Origin: Paraeggerthella hongkongensis
GTDB lineage: Bacteria; Actinomycetota; Coriobacteriia; Coriobacteriales; Eggerthellaceae
Assembly: GCF_003340345.1 (NCBI RefSeq)
Contig: NZ_PPTQ01000014.1
Span: 18,813-82,812, forward strand
Length of the DNA stretch: 64,000 bases
Reading direction: 5' to 3'
Within the stretch, counting starts at the first letter, position 1; each line of letters starts with the position of its first letter. A program made the position numbers and the translations under genes. The notes under the pieces are model-generated. The model worked only from the letters and a program-made list of their open reading frames with translations, was not told the origin of the DNA and made no database searches. Positions 1 to 8,631 of the stretch are shown here, piece after piece.

Positions 1-21
1 CATACAGCCCCCTAGAGCCGC

Positions 22-55
22 ACGCCTGGCCGCATCCTAAGATGCGGCCAGGCGT
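22..55 (+). terminator. Intrinsic terminator of a gene left of the window
   Basis: A perfect 15-bp stem (22-36 with 41-55) closes on a four-base loop CTAA and is followed by TTTTGT on the plus strand. The T-rich side is on the plus strand only, so it most likely ends a rightward gene located before position 1. It could also insulate the end of the leftward fdhA gene. Confidence 0.75.
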
Positions 56-90
56 TTTGTCGGCGATCTCTCCGAAAGCACGCTTTCAGC

Positions 91-118
91 ACCCGGCGCA
101 TTGCCATAGGCGCCGGGT
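91..118 (-). terminator. Hairpin downstream of fdhA
   Basis: A 9-bp inverted repeat ACCCGGCGC/GCGCCGGGT with a 10-base loop lies 27 bases past the fdhA stop codon. There is no T tract on the minus strand, so it is only a weak candidate for transcription termination or 3'-end stabilisation. Confidence 0.4.
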
Positions 119-144
119 TGCTCCCACACGCCGCCCGTCCGCTT

Positions 145-2856
145 CTACGCCTTCTCCACCCGAATGGCGCACACCTTGTACTCAGGCGCCTTCGACACGC
201 GGTCGAGCGCGGCGATGGTCAGCCAGTTGCTGTTGCCGTCCTGGAAATGGAACGGCATCCACGTTTCGCCCGGGTTGGTCTTGCCCGACACGCGCGCCGT
301 CGTCTCGATCTGACCACGACGCGACGAAACGCGCACACGATCCCCGTCGGACACGCCCAAAGCCGCCGCATCGCATTCGTGCAACTCGATGAACGAACGA
401 TCCGCAACCTCGTTCACGCCCTGCGCGCGAGCGGTCATCGCACAGGCGTTGTACTGGTACAGAATACGCCCGGTGGTGAGCATGAGCGGGTACTCCGCAT
501 CGGGCAGTTCCACCGAAGGCTGATAGCTTGGCGTAGAGAACGACCCCACGCCCTGCGAAAACTCGCTCACATGCAGGATGGGCGTACCCGGATGCTCCTC
601 GTTCGGGCACGGCCATTGCAAACCGCGCCCGGCAACGCCGTCGCCGTCAAGGCGCTTATGGCTCACGCCACCGTAGGTGGGCGTGACGGACGCCACTTCG
701 TCCATGATCTCGGCCGGCGTCAGGCAAGGCTGGGCATACCCCATCCGATTCATGACCTCGGTGAATATCTCGGTGTCCGGACGCGCGCCCGCCAGAACGT
801 CCACCGCCTTGCGCACGCGCTGCACGCGACGCTCGGTGTTCGTGAACGTGCCCTCCTTCTCAGCGTAGCTGCAACCGGGCAGAATCACGTCGGCGTACTT
901 CGCCGTCTCGGTCATGAACAGGTCGTCCACCACGAAGAAGTCCAGCGACTCCAGCGCGCGGATCACGTGCCCCGTATCGGGATCGGTTCGCACAGGATCC
1001 TCGCCGAACAAAAACAGCCCCTTGATGCCGCCCTCGATCATGGACGGGAAGCACTCGGTAGCCTTCACGCCGCGCTCGCGCGGCAAGCCGGTGCCCCACG
1101 CGCGCTCGAAGCGGCGCACCACCTCGGGATCGGCCACCTTCTGGTACCCCGGCAGATCGTCGGGTCCGGCGCCCATGTCGCACGCGCCCTGCACGTTGTT
1201 CTGGCCGCGCAGCGGATTCACGCCGCCGCCGCGCTTGCCCAAGTTTCCCGTGATCATAGCGATGTTGGATAGCGCCATCACGCCGTCGGTGCCGGTGGAG
1301 TGCTCCGTCACGCCCAGACAGTACACGATAGCAGCCACTCGGGCCTTGCCGTACATCTTGGCCGCAGCCACCAGATCGCGTTGGTCGACGCCGCAGATAT
1401 CCTCCACGCGCTCCGGCACGTAATCGCGCACCGTCGCGGACATGATCTCCACGCCCTCCGTGCGTTCGTGCACGAAATCCGCATCGTAGAGGCCTTCGCG
1501 CAGGATCACGTTCACCATGCAGTTGGCGAAAGCCACGTTGGTGCCCGGGCGCAGCTTCAAGTGAATGTCCGCCTGCGCGGCCAGCCCGATGTCGCGCGGG
1601 TCCACCACGATCAAACGGCACCCGCGTTCCACCGCAGCGCGTATCTGCATGCCGATGACCGGATGGGCTTCCTCGGGGTTCGACCCCACCAGCATGATCA
1701 CGTCGGCTTCGTTCACCACGTCTTCAATTGAGTTCGTCATCGCTCCCGAACCAAGCATGGTTGCCAGACCGGCAACCGTGGGAGCGTGTCAAACACGCGC
1801 GCAGCAGTCGACGTTGTTCGTCTGCAGCGCCGTTCGAGCCATCTTCTGGAACAGGTAGATGTCCTCGTTCGTGGAACGCGAACAGGAGAACGCCGCAAGG
1901 GAGGCTCCCCCATGCTCGTCGCGCAGCTCCGTGAAGCGACGAGCCACCAGATCAAGCGCGTCATCCCAGGTAGCAGGTTCGAATTCGCCCGTTTCGCGAT
2001 TCTTGACAAGCGGCGTGCGCAAACGATCGGGCGCGTCGACGAAGTCGAAACTGGCCGAGCGTCCCTTCACGCACAGAAGGCCGTTGTTCGAAGGGCCGGG
2101 CGCTCCCTCCGCATCCACGATGCGCCCATCCTTCACCACCAGGTCAAGCTGGCATCCCACGCCGCAATGCGGGCACGTGGTGCGCACGCGATTCGTCTCC
2201 CACGAGCGGTACGCCGCGCGGCGCTTCTCCGTGAGGGCCCCGGTCGGGCATGCCTGCGCGCACGTGCCGCACGACTCGCAATCGGTCATGCGCCAATCGG
2301 CCCCGAAAGGCGCCTCGATAACCGTGCGAACCCCGCGCTTTCCCGCCTGCAGCGTATGGTTGCGCGCAGCGCTGTTGCACGCGCCCACGCAACGCTGGCA
2401 ACGGATGCACAGGTTGGGATCGTATGAAAGAAACGGATTGGCGTCCAGCACGGGCTCGCGCTTCTGCGCAACCTCGAAGGAAGACTCCAGCACGCCGTAC
2501 TCGCGGCAAAGCGCTTGCAGCTCGCACGCGCCGTTCTTGTCGCACGAGAAGCAGTAGTGCGTCGAATCAAGCCCATGATCGGCGATGATGAGATCGAGCG
2601 CGACGCGGCGGTACGCCTCTACGCGCGGCGAATCCGTGGTCACGACCATGCCGTCTTGCACGGGCGTCGAGCATGCGGGAACCGGATGGTCCAGGCCCTC
2701 CACGTCCACCACGCACACGCGGCACGACGAAACGGCTCCCGACCTCTTCAAATAGCACAGCGTGGGAATGCGCACGCCCGCCTCGCGCGCGGCGTCCAGC
2801 ACGGTCGCCCCCTCGCGCGCCTGCACAGCGCTCCCATTGATCGTGATGCTAGGCAT
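145..2856 (-). CDS. fdhA: Formate dehydrogenase alpha subunit, selenocysteine-containing (NuoG-like)
   Basis: Molybdopterin formate dehydrogenase, 903 residues when the in-frame TGA at 1789-1791 is read as selenocysteine (Sec356). The N-terminal part has a 2Fe-2S ferredoxin domain (about 1-78), the His/Cys cluster segment of NuoG (HYCFSCDKNGAC), a 2x[4Fe-4S] ferredoxin (CIRCQRCVGAC, CESCGTCAQAC), then the molybdopterin domain starting with its own cluster motif CPHCGVGC. The Sec stands in the place of the Mo/W ligand (CARV-Sec-HAPTVAG) and the protein continues in the same frame to a normal dinucleotide-binding C terminus. The SECIS hairpin follows the TGA. The gene starts inside the last codons of the upstream electron-transfer gene (8-nt overlap), so the two are cotranslated. 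Expected reaction: reversible formate/CO2 conversion passing electrons to the partner subunit. A gene caller that ignores Sec will split it at 1758/1789. Confidence 0.93.
1759..1777 (-). promoter_or_regulatory. Bacterial SECIS element of fdhA
   Basis: On the minus strand a perfect 7-bp stem GGTTGCC/GGCAACC carries the loop GGTCT, beginning 11 nt after the TGA at 1789-1791. Spacing, stem and GGUCU apical loop closely match the E. coli fdhF SECIS as I recall it, the site that recruits SelB. The same bases encode the conserved TVAGLATM peptide. Confidence 0.93.
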
Positions 2857-4687
2857 ACTGAACCCGGCCCCCTTCCAACGTTCCCGGTCCGAAGCAATCG
2901 CAGCGCAGGCAGCGCCCGCACTCCTGCACGGCTTCTTCGCGGCTCATCTCAATCTCGACGCCCTGGAAATCGCGTTTGCGCTCGCGAGCCGGACGTTCGG
3001 TTATCTCCACGCGCCCCTTAGGCGTGCGGTCGTTCGGGCGCGCAACGGGAACCTCCACGTCGCAGCGCAGTTTATGACTGTACCCCAAGAACTCGTCGAT
3101 GTTGCGCGCGGCGACCTTGCCCGCTCCGATGGCGCGAATGGCCGTCGCGGGTCCCGTCTGGCAATCGCCGCCCACGAACACGTTGTCGAAGCCCTCGGCG
3201 CGCAAGCGCTCGTCGGCGTTGAAGCAGCCCCAGGTGGTCGTCATGCCGAACTCCTCGAACGGGGCCGACACCACGTTCTGCCCCACCGCAATCAGCACGA
3301 TATCGGCCTCGATGCGGCGTTCGGGCTTGTCAGCCGCCACAGGGGCAGGTCGGCCGCCGCGCACCGCGCCGATCATCTGCGGTTGGGTGATAAGCGCCGC
3401 GCATCGCCCTTCCGCGTCCTTCTCGACGGCCACGGGCGCCTCCAGGACGATCATCTCGACGCCTTCGGCGATAGCGCTCTCCACTTCGATAGGCAAAGCG
3501 GTCATGTCTTCCTTGCGGCGCCGGTACACCACCGACACGTCGTCGGCGCCTGCGCGAACCGCAGTGCGCGCGCAATCCATGGCCACGTTGCCGCCGCCCA
3601 CCACGACCACGCTCTTGCCCGAGAAATCAGGGTAGTCGCCGTCGCCGATGCGGCCCAGCATATCGACAGCCGACATCACGCCTTCGGCGTCCGCACCTTC
3701 GATGCGCAGGCTCTTGCCCGTTTGGGCGCCGATGGCCACGTACACGGCATGGTAGGTGTCCGCGATCTCGCGCATCTCGGTCAGGCCGATCGCCTCGCCG
3801 CAGCGCGCGGTGATGGTGCCGGCGTTCATGATGCCGCGAATATCCTCGTCCAGCCGCTCGCGCGGGAAGCGGTACGCAGGAATGCCGTAGCGCAGCATGC
3901 CCCCCAGCTGATCGCGCTCCTCGAACACCGTCACGCGATGCCCCATGAGCGCGCAGAAGTACGCGCAGGTCAAACCACTCGGCCCGCCGCCGATAACGGC
4001 AACGGTGCGCGCCGTGTCAACGCTGCGCTGCGGCACCGGCACGGTATCGGCGGGCGCCTGGTCCACGGCGAACTTCTTGATGCCGCGAATGTTGAGGGGC
4101 GCGTCGATGAGCGTGCGCCGACAGCGTTCCTCGCACGGATGCTCGCACACGAGCGCGCACGCCGTGGGAAACGGGTTGTCCTTGCGCACCATCTGCACGG
4201 CACCGGCGTAGTCGCCTTCGGCCACCAGCGCAATGTAGGCGGGCACGTTCACGTGCGCAGGGCAGAGCGTCTCGCAGGGAACCGACTGGCCCACGCCCGC
4301 TTGGCAGCAGCCTCGCTCCACGTGGCTTTCGTACTCCTCGGCGAACGCGTCCATGCCCTCGAGCAGCGCATTAGCCGCCTCGTAGCCAATGGCGCAGTCG
4401 GCCGTGTCGCGCACCATCTGAGCCAACGCGCGCAGTCGCTCCAACGCCCCGGCGTCGGCGTCGCACGCCACCACGCGCTCGAGCAACGCGGCAAGCTGCG
4501 GCAAACCGTCGCGGCACGGGACGCACTTGCCGCAGGTTTGCAGAGCGCCGTCGCGCAGAAGCGACAGCTGGGCGGCAAGCGGGCACATTCCCGGCGGAGC
4601 CGTCTCCACCCGTCGTCCGTGCCTGTTCAACTGTTGGGCGATACGCGCGTCGTCTTTCGACTTCGGCGCAATCGATAATGCGGCCAC
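2849..4687 (-). CDS. Fe-S/FAD NAD(P)H oxidoreductase partner of formate dehydrogenase (NuoF tail fused to GltD-like)
   Basis: About 612 residues from the GTG at 4687, which has GGGGG six bases upstream; in-frame ATGs at 4693 and 4726 are alternatives with worse ribosome-site spacing. The first part carries CGKCVPCRDG, the 4Fe-4S motif of the NuoF C terminus. It is followed by a GltD-type module: N-terminal cysteines (ETLCPAHVNVPAY, CALVCEHPCEERC), FAD site IGGGPSGLTCAYF, NAD(P) site VVGGGNVAMDCARTA, and the distal FAD motif FVGGDCQTGPATAIRAIGAG. A C-terminal CGRCLRCDC may bind another cluster or metal. It lacks the FMN/NADH domain of true NuoF. It overlaps fdhA by 8 nt and should pass electrons between formate dehydrogenase and NAD(P)H or ferredoxin; the electron acceptor is inferred, not visible. 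Confidence 0.85.
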   Translation of the reverse strand: MAALSIAPKSKDDARIAQQLNRHGRRVETAPPGMCPLAAQLSLLRDGALQTCGKCVPCRDGLPQLAALLERVVACDADAGALERLRALAQMVRDTADCAIGYEAANALLEGMDAFAEEYESHVERGCCQAGVGQSVPCETLCPAHVNVPAYIALVAEGDYAGAVQMVRKDNPFPTACALVCEHPCEERCRRTLIDAPLNIRGIKKFAVDQAPADTVPVPQRSVDTARTVAVIGGGPSGLTCAYFCALMGHRVTVFEERDQLGGMLRYGIPAYRFPRERLDEDIRGIMNAGTITARCGEAIGLTEMREIADTYHAVYVAIGAQTGKSLRIEGADAEGVMSAVDMLGRIGDGDYPDFSGKSVVVVGGGNVAMDCARTAVRAGADDVSVVYRRRKEDMTALPIEVESAIAEGVEMIVLEAPVAVEKDAEGRCAALITQPQMIGAVRGGRPAPVAADKPERRIEADIVLIAVGQNVVSAPFEEFGMTTTWGCFNADERLRAEGFDNVFVGGDCQTGPATAIRAIGAGKVAARNIDEFLGYSHKLRCDVEVPVARPNDRTPKGRVEITERPARERKRDFQGVEIEMSREEAVQECGRCLRCDCFGPGTLEGGRVQYA

Positions 4688-4877
4688 GTTCATCCCCCAT
4701 GTTCGATGCGGTAGTTCGCTCGGCATGCCGTTGCGGCAATGCTCAAAAGTACTCGAATTAGCAGAATACCAGATGGCGCAGGTGCCCACCGACACGAAAT
4801 CGCCGGAAAGCGGCAGAGGGCCGCTTCGGACGCGGCGCCTTCGAAGCGCTGGACGAAACAAGGTTGCGCGAAGCGTC

Positions 4878-5858
4878 TCACCGTCGCCGATCTTGCGCGA
4901 GCACTTCAGGGTTCAGGCAGTCGGCAGGACGACGGCCCAGCACCACGTCGATCGCGCTGCGCATGGTGCGCGTGCGCAGTTCAAGCCCCGATTCCTCGGA
5001 CCAGTACGCCGCATGCGACGTGAGCACGGTGTGAGGAGCGCGCAGCAGCGGATGGTCGAAGTCGACGGGTTCGCCCTCGTACACGTCAACGCCCGCGCCC
5101 CACAGCTTCCTCGATTCGAGCGCCGCCGCCAAGGCCGCAGTGTCCACCACCGCCCCGCGCGCCGTGTTCACCAGCACGGACCCTTCCTTCATGAGCGCCA
5201 GGCGATCCTCGTCCAGCAGGTGGTGCGTCTCGGGCGCGAGCGCCACATGCAGGCTGACCACGTCCGCGCAGCCCAACAGCTCGTCAAGCGACAGGATATC
5301 GTAGCCTTCCGGCGTGCGTCGGCCCGGCACCAACGAGCGCGACCAGCACACCACGCGAAAACCCAGCCCTGCGGCCTTGCGCGCAACGGCGCGGCCGATA
5401 TCGCCCATCCCCACCACGCCGAACACCCGCCCGTACGCCTGCCCCATGGGCCGGCGGCGCGCATAGTCCCACACGCCTGCGCGCATGTCGGCGTCGATCT
5501 CGTTCAAACGCCTCAGCACGCACAGCGCCAACGCGATCGCATGGTCCGAGACGACCTCGGTTCCGTACCCCGGAGCAGTGCACACCGCAACGCCGTGATC
5601 CGTGGCGGCTTCCACGTCGATGTCGTCGTAGCCCACGCCGGTACGGCTGACCACCCGCAACCGAGGAAGCGCCTCGAACGCCGCGCGCGGCAACGCGCTG
5701 TACGAAGTGACCATTCCGTCGGCATCGGCCGCAAGTCGAACCAAGTCATCCAAGCCGCGCGAATCGAAACAGGCGAAATCCACGCCCGCATCGCGCGCCA
5801 TGCACTCTTCGAAGTCCATGTTCTCGAAATCGCTGTCGACCATAACGATCTTGGGCAT
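4878..5858 (-). CDS. D-2-hydroxyacid dehydrogenase (phosphoglycerate dehydrogenase/CtBP family)
   Basis: NAD-dependent 2-hydroxyacid dehydrogenase, 326 residues. The start ATG at 5858 follows AAGGAAGGA with good spacing; the frame extends upstream without a better start. The cofactor-binding fold shows GVVGMGDIGRAVARKAAG (residues about 147-164), and the catalytic triad of the family is present as Arg234 (NTARGAVVD), Glu263 (YEGEP) and His282 (TSHAAYWSEES). There is no ACT or other regulatory domain, so it is shorter than full serine-pathway SerA enzymes. Substrate cannot be told from sequence; phosphoglycerate, a branched 2-keto acid or glyoxylate are all possible. It is transcribed away from the lactate dehydrogenase with a 94-bp shared upstream region. 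Confidence 0.85.
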   Translation of the reverse strand: MPKIVMVDSDFENMDFEECMARDAGVDFACFDSRGLDDLVRLAADADGMVTSYSALPRAAFEALPRLRVVSRTGVGYDDIDVEAATDHGVAVCTAPGYGTEVVSDHAIALALCVLRRLNEIDADMRAGVWDYARRRPMGQAYGRVFGVVGMGDIGRAVARKAAGLGFRVVCWSRSLVPGRRTPEGYDILSLDELLGCADVVSLHVALAPETHHLLDEDRLALMKEGSVLVNTARGAVVDTAALAAALESRKLWGAGVDVYEGEPVDFDHPLLRAPHTVLTSHAAYWSEESGLELRTRTMRSAIDVVLGRRPADCLNPEVLAQDRRR

Positions 5859-5884
5859 ACTCCGTCCTTCCTTGACGTGCAGTC

Positions 5885-5913
5885 TTGACGAACGCAATCG
5901 GTTCCAGTAGGGT
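5885..5913 (+). promoter_or_regulatory. Sigma-70-type promoter of ldh
   Basis: TTGACG (5885-5890) and TAGGGT (5908-5913) are separated by exactly 17 bases, 39 bases ahead of the ldh ATG. It lies in the divergent region shared with the 2-hydroxyacid dehydrogenase. Confidence 0.6.
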
Positions 5914-5952
5914 CGCGTAAACCATAGAATCGTGCTTGGGAAAGGTCATAGT

Positions 5953-6912
5953 ATGAAAAAATCGGTCGACGGCCGCAAGGTCGCCATCATCGGATGCGGG
6001 TTCGTGGGGTCGGCCACGGCTTTCACGCTGATGCAAAGCGGCCTGTTCTCGGAAATGGTGCTGGTCGACGTCGACCGCAACCGAGCCGAGGGCGAAGCGC
6101 TCGACATCAGCCACGGCATGCCTTTCGCCAGCCCCATGAACATCTACGCCGGCGACTACGACGACCTTGCCGATGCAGCCATCATCGTGGTCACGGCCGG
6201 AGCGAACCAGCAGCCTGGCGAAACGAGGCTTGACCTGGTGCACAAGAACGTGGGGATCTTCAAGTCCATCATTCCCGAAATCGCGAAGCGAGACTTCGGC
6301 GGCATCCTGCTGGTGGTGTCGAACCCGGTGGACATCCTCACCTACGTGGCCTTGAAGCTTTCGGGGCTTCCCGAGGATCGCGTGATAGGATCCGGCACGG
6401 TGCTCGACACCGCGCGCTTCAAGAACATCCTGGGCGAGCACTTGGGCGTGGACCCGCGCAACGTGCACGCCCGCATCATCGGCGAGCACGGCGACAGCGA
6501 GATCGCCGTTTGGAGCTTGGCGAACGTCTCGGGCATTCCCGTCAACGACTTCTGCGAGATGCGCGGGCATTTCGAGCACGAGGAATCCATGCAGCGCATC
6601 GCCGAAGACGTGAAGAACAGCGCGTACGAGATCATCGCGAAGAAGAAGGCCACGTACTACGGCATCGCCATGGCGGTCAAGCGCATCTGCGAGGCCATCG
6701 TGCGCGACGAAAAACCCATCTTGCCCGTGTCGAACTACCAAAACGGCGGAGAGTACGGCCTGGAAGACGTGGTTTTGAGCTTGCCCGCCGTCGTGGGCAA
6801 AGGCGGCATCGAGTATCGCGTGCCCGCGCCCATCAGCCACGACGAACTTGCCGCCCTGCAAGCATCCGCCGCCAAGCTGAAGGAAGTCATCGCAGAGCTG
6901 GATCTGGATTAG
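5953..6912 (+). CDS. ldh: L-lactate dehydrogenase
   Basis: NAD-dependent L-lactate dehydrogenase, 319 residues, reducing pyruvate to lactate in the cytoplasm. The nucleotide-binding motif is IIGCGFVGSATAF (residues about 12-24). The mobile-loop segment NQQPGETR has Gln at the substrate-selecting position, which points to lactate and not malate dehydrogenase. Catalytic Asp152, Arg155 and His179 are present (VLDTARFK, IIGEHGDSE). The ATG at 5953 is preceded by GGGAAAGG; a GTG seven codons earlier lacks a ribosome site. A strong hairpin follows the stop. The neighbouring 2-hydroxyacid dehydrogenase on the opposite strand suggests shared redox control of 2-oxo/2-hydroxy acids, which is only inferred from position. 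Confidence 0.93.
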   Translation: MKKSVDGRKVAIIGCGFVGSATAFTLMQSGLFSEMVLVDVDRNRAEGEALDISHGMPFASPMNIYAGDYDDLADAAIIVVTAGANQQPGETRLDLVHKNVGIFKSIIPEIAKRDFGGILLVVSNPVDILTYVALKLSGLPEDRVIGSGTVLDTARFKNILGEHLGVDPRNVHARIIGEHGDSEIAVWSLANVSGIPVNDFCEMRGHFEHEESMQRIAEDVKNSAYEIIAKKKATYYGIAMAVKRICEAIVRDEKPILPVSNYQNGGEYGLEDVVLSLPAVVGKGGIEYRVPAPISHDELAALQASAAKLKEVIAELDLD

Positions 6913-6921
6913 AGCAGCAGG

Positions 6922-6964
6922 GGCAAGCGCGGTCGAAGCCGCTCCATCCTCGACCGCGCTTGCC
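6922..6964. terminator. Bidirectional hairpin between ldh and the SpoU methyltransferase
   Basis: Perfect 15-bp inverted repeat (6922-6936 with 6950-6964), 13-base loop, located between two convergent genes. Neither side has a T run, so Rho or the stem alone must do the work. Confidence 0.6.
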
Positions 6965-6978
6965 TTACGGCCTTGCCC

Positions 6979-7815
6979 CTATCGCCACTTCGTGCGCAGC
7001 TCCCAAAAGGCGACGGCGCTTGCGGCAGCCACGTTCAGGGAATCCACGTCGTGGTCCATGGGGATCTTCACCGTGTAGTCGCATGCCGCCACGGTGGACG
7101 GCGCAAGGCCGTCGCCTTCGGTTCCCAGCACCAGAGCTAGCTTCTCGCATGCGCGCAAGCGCTCGTCGTGCAGCGGGATCGAATCGTCGGAAAGCGCCAG
7201 CGCAGCAGCCTTGAATCCCAGCTCATGCAGCAAGGCCACGCCTTCGACGGCCCATTCGCGAACGCCGCCGATGCGCGTCCACGGCACCTGGAACACCGTG
7301 CCCATGGACACGCGGGCGGCACGACGGTACAGCGGGTCGTGGCATGAAGGCGTGATCAGCACCGCATCGATGCCGAGCGCAGCAGCGGAGCGAAACACGG
7401 CGCCGATGTTCGTGTAGTTCGTGATGTCCTCCAGCACCGCAACGCGGCGCGCATCGGCCAGCAGATCCTCCACCGACGGAAGCGGCGGACGTTCGAACGC
7501 CGCCAACGCCCCGCGCGTCACCTGGTAGCCGGTCAACGCGTGAAACTGCTCGCGCGTTGCCACGAACGCCGGAAGTTCGGGGTCGACCCGCAGCAGTCGA
7601 TCGATCAGCGGCATCGTCTGGTCGAGCCAGCATTCTTCCACGAACAGCGAAACCGGACGCGCCCCGGCATCGAGCGCGCGCTCGATAACCTTGCGCGACT
7701 CCCCTATGAACAGGCCGCTTGCAAAGTCCGGACAATCCCGCAACTGCGCGTCGGTCATGCCGGAATACACCGCCAAGCGCGCGTCGTCCAAACCTTCCAA
7801 ATGAATCAGCGGCAT
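6979..7815 (-). CDS. RNA 2'-O-methyltransferase, TrmH/SpoU family
   Basis: SAM-dependent RNA ribose methyltransferase of the SPOUT class, 278 residues. A substrate-binding N-terminal domain (about 1-110) precedes the knotted catalytic domain with the three family motifs: NYTNIGAVFRSAAALG, DPLYRRAARVSMGTVF, and LGTEGDGL followed by IPMDHDVDSLNVAAASAV. The closest named groups are TrmH/RlmB and the thiostrepton-resistance-like methylases; the exact rRNA or tRNA target cannot be read off. ATG at 7815 follows AAAGGGGAAG. It converges on ldh, and its promoter shares a 15-base segment with that of tcdA. Confidence 0.87.
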   Translation of the reverse strand: MPLIHLEGLDDARLAVYSGMTDAQLRDCPDFASGLFIGESRKVIERALDAGARPVSLFVEECWLDQTMPLIDRLLRVDPELPAFVATREQFHALTGYQVTRGALAAFERPPLPSVEDLLADARRVAVLEDITNYTNIGAVFRSAAALGIDAVLITPSCHDPLYRRAARVSMGTVFQVPWTRIGGVREWAVEGVALLHELGFKAAALALSDDSIPLHDERLRACEKLALVLGTEGDGLAPSTVAACDYTVKIPMDHDVDSLNVAAASAVAFWELRTKWR

Positions 7816-7830
7816 AGCTTCCCCTTTCAG

Positions 7831-7845
7831 TCGGCGAACATGGTA
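7831..7845 (-). promoter_or_regulatory. Conserved promoter core upstream of the SpoU gene
   Basis: The 15-mer TACCATGTTCGCCGA (minus strand) is identical to one at 10862-10876 ahead of tcdA; TACCAT is a plausible -10 box and the distance to the start codon is nearly the same in both. No convincing -35 is seen. Confidence 0.4.
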
Positions 7846-7967
7846 CCACGCGAACGGAAGCGTCGAGCGTATGACGAATCCGCCCCATTGCCGACGCGCA
7901 ACCGCTCGCCGGTCGGCGATGCTCTATACTTTTCGCATGTAACGGGCACGGATTCAAAGGGGGCCTT

Positions 7968-8549
7968 ATGGCCGCAACCGTCAAAACGCTTTTGGAACAC
8001 CACGGCGAGCTGTACTGGGGCACGCGCCAAGCAAATCCGGGATACCACTACGGGCTGTCGCTCGATATCGGGGAAAACGGCGTTGCCGCGCAGGTGGTCT
8101 ACGTGATGAGCGATCTCGATGAAAACGACAACCCCGTCGTCACGCCCGAGATGCTCATGTCGTGCTATACCGTAGCCGATCTGGAAGCCAACGGCATCGT
8201 CCCGAGCGACCTCATGGACGAAGAAGACAACGACTCCGTCAAAGGCTGGTACTGCATCGAAGAGTCGTTCTTCCCCGAAAACCAGGTTGAAGCGCTGCAG
8301 GAGAGCAACGCTCAGCTTGACGGCTACCTGGACATCGTGCTGGACATCATGCTCATTTCGCCCGAAGAGGTAGCGGCGGGCATGCCGTCGCTCGACGACA
8401 TCTCGTTTTTCGACCTTCTGAGCGAGCTTGAGGGAATCGCGGAGCGCATCGATTCCGGCGCGCTGGCGAAACCGCTGCCGTTCGGCTTCCGCCTTGTCGG
8501 CGACGCGCTGTTCGGCTGGGAATTCGCCGACGAAGAGGACTGGCGCTAA
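7968..8549 (+). CDS. Acidic hypothetical protein
   Basis: A 193-residue soluble protein that I do not recognise. It is rich in Asp and Glu throughout, with no signal peptide, membrane helix, cysteine motif or repeat. The N terminus (LLEHHGELYWGTRQANPGYHYGLSLDIGENG) looks like a compact alpha/beta domain and the C terminus ends in an acidic stretch (ADEEDW). The ATG at 7968 has an excellent ribosome site (AAAGGGGG, four bases away) and a -10-like TATACT at 7925-7930. It stands alone between convergent and divergent neighbours with its own downstream hairpin, so it is a real monocistronic gene. No function is proposed. Confidence 0.75.
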   Translation: MAATVKTLLEHHGELYWGTRQANPGYHYGLSLDIGENGVAAQVVYVMSDLDENDNPVVTPEMLMSCYTVADLEANGIVPSDLMDEEDNDSVKGWYCIEESFFPENQVEALQESNAQLDGYLDIVLDIMLISPEEVAAGMPSLDDISFFDLLSELEGIAERIDSGALAKPLPFGFRLVGDALFGWEFADEEDWR

Positions 8550-8563
8550 CGCACAAGCAACGC

Positions 8564-8596
8564 GATCCCCGCAAAGGCGCGCCCTGCGCGGGGATC
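8564..8596 (+). terminator. Terminator-like hairpin after the acidic protein gene
   Basis: GATCCCCGC (8564-8572) pairs with GCGGGGATC (8588-8596), followed by TTCG. It sits between the convergent hypothetical gene and lysE-like gene and may serve both. Confidence 0.6.
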
Positions 8597-8631
8597 TTCG
8601 CAAAAAGCACCGGGGAGCGCGATCGAAACGC

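Noticed and set aside
1758..1791. Apparent stop splitting the formate dehydrogenase into two genes or a pseudogene
   Set aside because: The TGA is in frame, at the catalytic metal-ligand position, with a proper SECIS after it. Selenocysteine explains it better than decay.
2762..4678. A 638-codon open frame on the plus strand
   Set aside because: It is the antisense shadow of the GltD-like and fdhA genes; its composition is His/Arg/Ala rich with no family motif.
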